Part shown: positions 57,885-64,000 of the stretch, in pieces
Layout of the letters: every line of letters starts with the position of its first letter
Position numbering within the stretch: the stretch's first letter is position 1
NCBI GenBank assembly: GCA_963716085.1
Contig: OY970288.1
Span: forward strand, 3,658,001-3,722,000
DNA length: 64,000 nucleotides
Reading direction: 5' to 3'
Source of the DNA: Persicitalea sp963716085
GTDB lineage: Bacteria; Bacteroidota; Bacteroidia; Cytophagales; Spirosomataceae
Program-made: the position numbers and the translations under genes
Notes under the pieces: generated by a model
Seen by the model: only the letters and a program-made list of their open reading frames with translations
Databases searched by the model: none
What the model was told of the DNA's origin: nothing

Positions 57885-59066
57885 ATGCCAGAAGATGTTT
57901 TCATAATTTCCACCGCCCGCACCCCCATTGGCAGCTTTGGCGGAATCTTGTCCCCAATCTCTGCCACCGAATTGGGGACGAAAGCCATCGAAGGCGCGCT
58001 AAAAAAGGCGAATCTCGACCCCGCGCTCATCGAGGAGGTGTACATGGGGAACGTGGTCTCAGCCAATCTCGGCCAGGCACCCGCCCGCCAGGCAGCACTC
58101 GGAGCGGGCTTGCCCAACGAAACCATCTGCACGACCATTAACAAGCTTTGCGCTTCCGGCATGAAATCGGCCACGCTGGCGGCTCAGGCCATTCGGCTTG
58201 GCGATGCCGATTTGCTCGTGGCGGGTGGCATGGAGAATATGTCGCAGATTCCCTTTTACCTGCCCAAGGCCCGTTACGGTTACGGTTATGGAAATGGCGA
58301 GGTGGTCGATGGGCTCCTGCGCGATGGCCTTACCGACGCCTACGACCACTGCGCAATGGGGGTCTGCGGTGACCGTACCGCCACGCAACGAGAAATCACC
58401 CGCGAGCAGCAGGACGAATACGCTATTCGCTCGTACCAACGCAGCGCGGAGGCGAACGAAAAAGGTTATTTTAAAGAAGAAATCGTGACCGTGGAGGTAC
58501 CCCAACGCAAGGGCGACCCGCTGCGGGTGAGCGAAGACGAAGAATTCAAGAAAGTGAATTTTGAGAAAATTCCGACGCTGCGCCCCGTCTTCTCGCCCGA
58601 CGGCACCGTCACGGCGGCCAATGCCTCGACCATCAACGACGGTGGAGCAGCCATGGTTCTGGCTAGTGGTCAAAAAGTAAAAGAACTGAATCTGAAACCC
58701 ATCGCCCGGATCGTGGCTTACGCCGACGCCGAGCAGGAACCCGTATGGTTCACGACCACGCCCATCGCGGCCACCCGCAAAGTCCTGAAAAAAGCCGGAA
58801 TGCAACTTTCCGACATCGACTATTTCGAGATCAACGAAGCCTTTTCGGTAGTGGCTTTGGCCTATATGAAGGAGTTGGGCCTTGAACCTGACAAAGTCAA
58901 CCTTTTCGGCGGCGCCGTGTCGTTGGGACATCCGCTGGGCGTGTCAGGGGCTCGAATTATGGGAACGCTCGTAAACGTTTTGCGCATAAGACAGGGCCGC
59001 TATGGCCTGGCAGCGATATGCAATGGCGGCGGCGGTGCTTCAGCGGTGATTTTGGAGAGAATGTAA
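57885..59066 (+). CDS. Acetyl-CoA C-acyltransferase (thiolase)
   Basis: The 393-residue cytosolic enzyme carries the thiolase active-site Cys89 in INKLCASGMKSATLA, the NEAFSVVAL block, GGAVSLGHPLGVSGA with the catalytic His, and the C-terminal CNGGGGASAVI. It condenses two acetyl-CoA or cleaves 3-oxoacyl-CoA. The length matches biosynthetic (acetoacetyl-CoA) thiolases, but the direction cannot be read from sequence. It lies alone on the plus strand. Confidence 0.95.
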   Translation: MPEDVFIISTARTPIGSFGGILSPISATELGTKAIEGALKKANLDPALIEEVYMGNVVSANLGQAPARQAALGAGLPNETICTTINKLCASGMKSATLAAQAIRLGDADLLVAGGMENMSQIPFYLPKARYGYGYGNGEVVDGLLRDGLTDAYDHCAMGVCGDRTATQREITREQQDEYAIRSYQRSAEANEKGYFKEEIVTVEVPQRKGDPLRVSEDEEFKKVNFEKIPTLRPVFSPDGTVTAANASTINDGGAAMVLASGQKVKELNLKPIARIVAYADAEQEPVWFTTTPIAATRKVLKKAGMQLSDIDYFEINEAFSVVALAYMKELGLEPDKVNLFGGAVSLGHPLGVSGARIMGTLVNVLRIRQGRYGLAAICNGGGGASAVILERM

Positions 59067-59072
59067 AAGCCG

Positions 59073-59588
59073 TTATTTGATCAGGGCTTTCAGGCGGTCA
59101 TAGAAACCGGTGCTTTTGAAAGTAAAGGTCTTGTGCAACGTATAGTTGCTGATAAAACTGCACCCCATACCGAAAATATAGCTTCCCATCTCGTTTATAT
59201 TCACCAGCTTGTTGGAGGAGGGAATCTGGTAGGTGAATGTTTGAAAAAAGCTGTCCGAAATCATTTCCGCGAAGCCGGCTCCGAGAATCGTAACAAGACC
59301 GGAGAACAAAGCCACCATGACGAATTTCACCATCTCACGGCGGGTCTGGTTGGAACGCCTGGCGTCGAAAGCAAACAATTTTGTGAGGACAAAGCCCGCT
59401 ATCATGCCAACGAGGTAGGACAGGCCAACCGACACCAGGAAAGAAACATTGAACCAATCCTGGATCAGGCTGCTGAATACCAGTTGAATGAGTGCTCCTG
59501 TGCCGGCTACCAGAAAATAGGCAACTAGATCTTTACGGTTAAGGAAATTGCTTTCAGATTGGGCTGGCGCAGCGGCAGTCTGTTTCAT
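59073..59588 (-). CDS. GtrA family membrane protein
   Basis: The 171-residue protein has four membrane helices and the GtrA-like order YFLVAGTGALIQLVFSSLI, GLSYLVGMIAGFVLTKLFAF, EMVKFVMVALFSGLVTILGA and a closing SFISNYTLHKTFTFKS. GtrA proteins are thought to help move lipid-linked sugars across the membrane. A partner glycosyltransferase is not adjacent. The N-terminal 20 residues are extra and polar. Confidence 0.9.
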   Translation of the reverse strand: MKQTAAAPAQSESNFLNRKDLVAYFLVAGTGALIQLVFSSLIQDWFNVSFLVSVGLSYLVGMIAGFVLTKLFAFDARRSNQTRREMVKFVMVALFSGLVTILGAGFAEMISDSFFQTFTYQIPSSNKLVNINEMGSYIFGMGCSFISNYTLHKTFTFKSTGFYDRLKALIK

Positions 59589-59648
59589 GGGCTATGGCTG
59601 ATTTTCGGCACAATAGTAGGGATAATTCCGCCTATGCACAAAGTCACG

Positions 59649-60107
59649 CTACGATTTTGGCTTCGTGCCTGACTTTTTCAGCACGTACATCCCGGCTAAG
59701 TCCCCTTCGATTTTCTGGCCTTGAATGTCTAGATGAGTCAGCTTGTTTTCGCCCACAAAATACTGGTTGGGGACTTCCTTACCTTCCAGCGTGATGATTT
59801 GCCCGGCGGCGTTCCAGGTATAGTTCCCTTTTTCTTCGAATACGTTGTCGCCGCCCTTTCCCAAATAAGTCATTTTTTTGGTGTAAGTACCTTCCTTATT
59901 CAGTGTGATTTGGGTTTCGATTCCCTCGCAATCAGCGCAGGGCAGCAGACCTGTGTAGCTCCCTGTATAATCTAGGGAGTTTCGTGGATTATGTTTGTCA
60001 GCCAAGGTACTTTGCGTCGGAGTCGAACCGATGGTAGTCTCCGGGTTGGAACCCGTGCCGCAACCTGCCAGTGCAGTCAGGGCGAATATCAGAAGGTATT
60101 TTGTCAT
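59649..60107 (-). CDS. NlpE-like lipoprotein
   Basis: The 152-residue product has a lipoprotein signal peptide ending LAGC (Cys16) and one NlpE N-terminal domain. The CxxC block is GLLPCADCEGIETQITLNKE, with the family-typical GNYTWNAAGQIITLEGKEV following. In E. coli NlpE senses copper or surface contact through the Cpx route, but most Bacteroidota copies have no such link. It ends in a short SGTKPKS tail. Confidence 0.9.
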   Translation of the reverse strand: MTKYLLIFALTALAGCGTGSNPETTIGSTPTQSTLADKHNPRNSLDYTGSYTGLLPCADCEGIETQITLNKEGTYTKKMTYLGKGGDNVFEEKGNYTWNAAGQIITLEGKEVPNQYFVGENKLTHLDIQGQKIEGDLAGMYVLKKSGTKPKS

Positions 60108-60136
60108 CTTTTTGAAAAATCCGGGCGCAAAACTGC

Positions 60137-61210
60137 TTACTTTTCAATGTTGACTACTTCCCAAAAAGCTTTCTTTGGTTTCAGAGCTTCATCGAAAAGC
60201 AGCGGATAGTCTTTGCGGCCTTTGATGGGAAAGGTGTCGAGCCAAGACCTACGATCGGAAATATTCCAGAACGTGACGCCCGAGACCTTATCCTTATGCT
60301 TGCGCAGTACGTCGAAGATCATCTTGTATTTATCGATCTGCATCTGCTCCTTTTCGGGCGTGAAGGAAGTCGTGTCGCTCGCCCTTTTTTCTTTGCGGTT
60401 CCAGTCTTTGGGATATACCGATACATCCAATTCCGTGATCTGTACCGTCAGCCCCAGGCTAGCGAAGCGAGTAACGGACTCTTCCAGACCCGCCGCCGTC
60501 AAATCATCGTAAATAGACCAATGCCCCTGCAAACCCATCCCGTGAATGGGAACGCCTTTTTCTAATAAGCCTTTCAGCATGGCGTACACGTGATCGCGCT
60601 TAGCAGGCTTTTCAGTATCAAAATCATTGTAAAAGAGCAACGCGTCGGGGTCGGCCTCGTGGGCGTACTCGAAGGCTTTCTCGATGTACTCCTCACCCAG
60701 CATCTGGTACCATTTAGTGGGACGATACATATTGTCAGGCTGCTCGGCGATGGCCTCATTCACTACATCCCAGGCATATACTTTCCCCTTATAGCGGCCC
60801 ACCACAGCGTGAATGTGGTCACGTAACCTTCGCAACAACAACTCACGGCTGGCGGGATTGCCATCCTTATCCTCAAAGAACCACTTGGGCGTCTGGTTAT
60901 GCCAGCAGAGCGTGTGACCACGCATTTTCAAACCGTTTTCCTGAGCGTAATTCACGATCTGATCGGCGGGTTCCCAGTTGTATTCGTCTTCTTTGGGATG
61001 GATCGGCTGGGGCTTCATAACGTTTTCTGCCGTTAGGCTGGCAAAATTTTTCTTGATTAATTCTGCTTCGTCGCCCGGTGCTATCGACTGTGGGGCCACC
61101 GACACGCCCACCGGAAAGTAATCGCGGTAATATTCTTTCAAACCCTGATAATCCTGACCAATCGCCGTTTGGCAGAGGGCCAAAAGCATAACAAAAGTGT
61201 ATTTTCTCAT
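60137..61210 (-). other. Possible independent GH10 reading (start 61210)
   Basis: From the ATG at 61210 a secreted GH10 enzyme of 357 residues is encoded, with its own signal peptide and both catalytic glutamates. It may be the natural gene, with the upstream lipoprotein in frame through a missing stop. Confidence 0.6.
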
Positions 61211-61753
61211 GATATCGTCAAATTGGTTGGTTTTCAGGCTGTCAAAAGATTTCGCCACTTCCCTAAATGTATTCCCCGCGACCTTCGAGCTTTCATCCTG
61301 CTTGATGGAACCGCTGCGCAGGGCGTCCATCACGGCGCACATCGCCATGCGGCTGCTGGCGTACTGCTTATAAAATTCCTCACTCACCGGGACGCGGGTT
61401 ACCGCCATTTTTTCCACTAAAATTTTCAACGAGGAAGAGGCAGCCATCGGGTTGTTGTTGCGGTTGGCCGCCATGCGGTCCAGCGTTGCGGCATCGGTGA
61501 GGGCGGCTCGGGCCAGCGTGTCGGCGAGCTGATTTTGCCGGGCGGGGTCGAACTTATCGCTCACGTAAAGCCATTGCAATCTATCCAGAGGACATCCCTG
61601 TTTCAGCGTGTTCATATCAGAGGGCGTCGAGCTTCCGCTGTCTACGCGGGCGCTACCTCCTCCCGTCGTGGTAGTCTGCGGCAGATTGGTTGCGGTACAC
61701 TGGGTCAAAAAGACCAAGGTCGACACTGTAAGGGCCTTTTTCAAAAAATTCAT
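60137..61753 (-). CDS. Lipoprotein read in frame with GH10 endo-xylanase
   Basis: The single frame encodes 538 residues. Residues 1-181 are a lipoprotein (signal peptide ending LTQC) with an unrecognised helical domain (CPLDRLQWLYVSDKFDPARQ). The next part starts MRKYTFVMLLALCQTAIGQD, a complete signal peptide, and is a full GH10 xylanase of 357 residues. In the numbering from that Met, Glu152 (VVNEAIAE) is the acid/base and Glu260 (QITELDV) the nucleophile. The upstream gene seems to lack its stop codon, so this is either a gene fusion or a pair of genes with a lost stop. Internal translation from 61210 would give a normal secreted GH10. Confidence 0.8.
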   Translation of the reverse strand: MNFLKKALTVSTLVFLTQCTATNLPQTTTTGGGSARVDSGSSTPSDMNTLKQGCPLDRLQWLYVSDKFDPARQNQLADTLARAALTDAATLDRMAANRNNNPMAASSSLKILVEKMAVTRVPVSEEFYKQYASSRMAMCAVMDALRSGSIKQDESSKVAGNTFREVAKSFDSLKTNQFDDIMRKYTFVMLLALCQTAIGQDYQGLKEYYRDYFPVGVSVAPQSIAPGDEAELIKKNFASLTAENVMKPQPIHPKEDEYNWEPADQIVNYAQENGLKMRGHTLCWHNQTPKWFFEDKDGNPASRELLLRRLRDHIHAVVGRYKGKVYAWDVVNEAIAEQPDNMYRPTKWYQMLGEEYIEKAFEYAHEADPDALLFYNDFDTEKPAKRDHVYAMLKGLLEKGVPIHGMGLQGHWSIYDDLTAAGLEESVTRFASLGLTVQITELDVSVYPKDWNRKEKRASDTTSFTPEKEQMQIDKYKMIFDVLRKHKDKVSGVTFWNISDRRSWLDTFPIKGRKDYPLLFDEALKPKKAFWEVVNIEK

Positions 61754-61756
61754 CAA

Positions 61757-62183
61757 AAATCAGGTGGGTAAGTGCTTGGAACAAATATGCGCCAAATCGG
61801 TTTAAGTTTCCCGGTTTGGGGCAAAAACTCTCCGCGAAAAACCATAATTCAGGTAAAAGTGAATCTAAATAATGTAATCAGGCGCTGAAACAGCGGTGCA
61901 ATTTCCCCAACTGGATGAGATTCCACAGTTTGGGTAGTGACCGATCCCGGCTATCGGGGTTTGCAATGTTAAGGGTTGACTTGTTGACGCTGGTACATTT
62001 ATTTATCGGCACAAAGTACAATTGGCACGTCTATCTAAGTCACTGTCAAATTCTTTTCCGAATTATTTGCTGGCAAGTCAAAACGGGAAAGAAGTGAGTT
62101 TTGATTAGGAGAGGTCGATTATCTATTTAAAGCGCGAGAAATCCACTTCGCCAAGAATTATTTATAAAATACAAATTTTGATT
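61757..62183. other. Gene-free divergent gap
   Basis: I see no gene in these 427 bases between the lipoprotein/GH10 frame and the plus-strand barrel gene. A 60-residue frame at 61915-62097 has no signal or family features and is probably chance. The promoters of both neighbours should be here, but no clear TAnnTTTG pair is seen. Confidence 0.5.
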
Positions 62184-64000
62184 ATGAGAAAATCATTAAA
62201 AAAACAACTACTGTCGACGCTGCTCGGTTTGGGTTTGTTGGGATCGATCGCGCCCGCTACCATGGCGCAGGTCAAAGGCATCAGCTATACGCTGTCGCCC
62301 ACGGGTGAATACGTTTTCTGGGACAAGAACACCGGAATCAGCAATGGCTTCCTGGTTGGAGGCCACCTTGGATTTGGCTTTGGCGAATTTGTGGAACTAA
62401 GGGCCACTTATTTGCAGGACGTCAATAATCTTACGCGCGATTTCAGTGCGCTATCGCCGATGGCTTTGCAAAATGCTACGCTCGATACAGTCGGTGTGAG
62501 CGTGCAACGTTGGGGCGGCGATCTAAAGCTGAATTTGGCCAGAGGCGGCTTGGTACCTTACCTGACAATCGGAACCGGTGTACAAACGCTCGGGGCCGAC
62601 ACCATGGCTAAGTTCAAGAACATTTACGTATCGGGTGGTGCCGGACTGCAGTTCAGCGGAGGCGACCGCTACACATTCAATATTCAGGCGGTCAACACCG
62701 CTTTCAACGGTTCGCCGGTTCGTGACCTCACGACCGCCGCTGAACGGACGGCCAATAACCTGAGCAATGAAGACTATCCAAACGACCTGCTCAGAAACTG
62801 GTCGGTGCGTGCCGCCCTTACGCTTTATCTGGGCGGACGACGTCCCGGTGAGTTGACCGACGTAGATAAGGCCTACCTTAACAACTTTTCGGGTGGACTG
62901 GCGCTGCCCATCGAAGTGACAGCGGGTCAGCTTAATTTCGACGCTAACCTTCCCTACGCCAATACGCGCTACGTGGGAGTTTCTACGGGTCTGAACTTTG
63001 GTCCTTATGTCGGTATCCGTGGATTTTACTGGAGGGGTCTGGAAGACGGCTATTTCAATTCGGGTTTTAGCAAGCTGGCACTTTACGGTGGTGAGGGTAA
63101 ATTCAAGCTCAACTCTGGTCAGGGACTCACGCCGAGCATCCTGTTGGGTGGTGGTGTAATTGACGCTATGGAGGGCTACCAAGCGGATAGTCTCGACGCA
63201 GAGCCGCTCGACAAGAAAGGTTTCGTATCGGGTGGCCTGGGATTAGACATTCCCTTTGGTCGTGCGATCAAGCTATCGGGCTACGCCAAGGCGCTGCTGA
63301 CTGCCCCTGATTCGATTATCAATGCGGTAGACCCCAACAAGTTAGCTATAAGCTGGGCTTACGGAGCCACGCTTAATTTCGTGATCGGAAACGGTTATAA
63401 AGACGTAGAAACCAGGAAGGAAGAATCTTACGATGAGCTGGTAATGAACAATCTGAAGCGCGAGAAAAGCCGTTCCGAAGATTTGAAGGATGATTACGAG
63501 AAGCGCATCGACCGACTTGATGATCTTATCAAAGATGCGCGCAGGGACGGGGATCGCCAGACCCAGTACGACTTGCAAGATGAGCAGGAGCGGCTGGAAC
63601 GCGGTGTGCAGCAAATTGAGGAGTTGCAGGACGAGGAGGAGAAAGCCAACAGAGAAGCCAATAAGAAAAACGACGCTTTCTTGATCGATATGAAGCCTAC
63701 CAAGTATCGTAACCAGCTTGATGATATCGAGAGCCAGTACGGACGGGGCAGCAACAGCGGTAGCCGTAGCTTCTTCAGCAACCGCAACGATCGTGACAGA
63801 GACAGTGATCGCCGCAACGGAAACGATCGGGATCGGGACAACAACGGTAACGATCGTGAAATCGAAGCGTTGGAAGATCGCTTGAAGTCTATTGAGCAGA
63901 AGCTCGACGACATGCAGCAGAACAATCAGCGTGGCCGTCAGAATCAGATGAACTATAACAACCGCAACAACGGGAACAACCGCAACAACGGGCGTTATGG
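62184..64000 (+). CDS. Outer membrane beta-barrel protein with coiled coil and Asn/Arg-rich tail (cut by window)
   Basis: The frame is open from the ATG at 62184 to the right edge, giving 605 residues. A signal peptide ends ATMAQ. Residues about 25-400 are beta-strand rich with barrel-like repeats (FLVGGHLGFGFGEFVELRAT, VSGGLGLDIPFGRAIKLSGY). A long charged helical stretch follows (RSEDLKDDYEKRIDRLDDLI), then a tail rich in Asn, Arg, Asp and Gly (NDRDRDNNGNDRE, NNRNNGNNRNNGRY). I do not recognise a family; the N-terminal part suggests an outer membrane protein. The C-terminus lies outside the window. Confidence 0.75.
   Translation, partial: MRKSLKKQLLSTLLGLGLLGSIAPATMAQVKGISYTLSPTGEYVFWDKNTGISNGFLVGGHLGFGFGEFVELRATYLQDVNNLTRDFSALSPMALQNATLDTVGVSVQRWGGDLKLNLARGGLVPYLTIGTGVQTLGADTMAKFKNIYVSGGAGLQFSGGDRYTFNIQAVNTAFNGSPVRDLTTAAERTANNLSNEDYPNDLLRNWSVRAALTLYLGGRRPGELTDVDKAYLNNFSGGLALPIEVTAGQLNFDANLPYANTRYVGVSTGLNFGPYVGIRGFYWRGLEDGYFNSGFSKLALYGGEGKFKLNSGQGLTPSILLGGGVIDAMEGYQADSLDAEPLDKKGFVSGGLGLDIPFGRAIKLSGYAKALLTAPDSIINAVDPNKLAISWAYGATLNFVIGNGYKDVETRKEESYDELVMNNLKREKSRSEDLKDDYEKRIDRLDDLIKDARRDGDRQTQYDLQDEQERLERGVQQIEELQDEEEKANREANKKNDAFLIDMKPTKYRNQLDDIESQYGRGSNSGSRSFFSNRNDRDRDSDRRNGNDRDRDNNGNDREIEALEDRLKSIEQKLDDMQQNNQRGRQNQMNYNNRNNGNNRNNGRY

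Noticed and set aside
61210..61290. A frameshift at the lipoprotein/GH10 junction
   Set aside because: The +1 frame has a stop at GCCTGA upstream of the junction and the main frame reads naturally to DDIMRKYTF, so a lost stop or fusion fits better than a frameshift.
61915..62097. Small plus-strand frame of 60 codons in the divergent gap
   Set aside because: No ribosome-binding pattern, signal or recognisable composition; probably chance.
62523..63182. Long open frame on the minus strand (219 codons)
   Set aside because: It is the shadow of the plus-strand barrel gene, lacks signal or family features, and the plus frame has strong protein-like sequence.

Overview
The window looks like a chromosomal segment of a Bacteroidota species, most likely a Cytophagales (Spirosomataceae-type) bacterium. 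The supporting signs are two SusC/SusD nutrient-uptake pairs (one with its own ECF sigma/FecR switch), many short lipoprotein and Ala-Gln signal peptides, TAnnTTTG-type promoter elements, a PG_1098-type methyltransferase with a THUMP-like tail, a menaquinone gene (menA), and long runs of conserved hypothetical secreted proteins. G+C looks close to one half throughout (by eye, not computed). I see no tRNA, rRNA, CRISPR array, prophage or transposase. This is mostly ordinary chromosome with small accessory patches.

Layout. 1-1.2 kb: a two-part Na+/solute symporter (cut by the left edge). 1.2-6.8 kb: a methyltransferase, then unassigned secreted or membrane proteins and a GT-C-like membrane protein. 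6.9-11.8 kb: SusD/SusC pair 1, ending in a clear terminator. 12.0-14.2 kb: two LVIVD-repeat lipoproteins and a small beta-barrel protein. 14.3-21.3 kb: pyrB, an orphan antitoxin-like gene, a serine hydrolase, a BASS transporter, fbaA and a CBS/CorC protein. 21.3-33.4 kb: a TonB-dependent receptor, an APC permease, an SGNH protein, a methyltransferase, an SDR, two GNATs, a lysophospholipid acyltransferase facing an acyl-ACP desaturase, an endonuclease/phosphatase-fold protein and menA. 33.5-45.5 kb: argS, pyrR, pth, an OmpA-family protein, a CCC-like permease and an MsbA-like ABC exporter. 45.5-46.9 kb: two tandem PIN-toxin/antitoxin modules produced by one duplication. 46.9-57.8 kb: one minus-strand run of sigma factor, FecR, SusC with STN domain, SusD, a cytochrome c/FG-GAP lipoprotein and an SGNH-TPR protein. 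57.9-64 kb: thiolase, GtrA, an NlpE-like lipoprotein, a GH10 xylanase read in frame with an upstream lipoprotein, and the start of a beta-barrel/coiled-coil protein cut by the right edge.

Most unusual signals: (1) an interspersed repeat with core CTTCGACTACGCTCAG occurs once between genes and once in frame inside argS; (2) a GH10 enzyme with its own signal peptide is fused without a stop codon to an unrelated lipoprotein; (3) the two toxin/antitoxin modules keep a conserved leader and a conserved toxin C-terminus while the toxin N-terminal part and antitoxin have diverged; (4) a cytochrome c/FG-GAP lipoprotein is coupled to an SGNH-TPR protein downstream of a sigma-controlled SusCD pair; (5) several families of short word-like repeats fill intergenic gaps and in two places reach into start regions. 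I found no clearly new defence or mobile system; item 4 is the best candidate for an undescribed functional unit.
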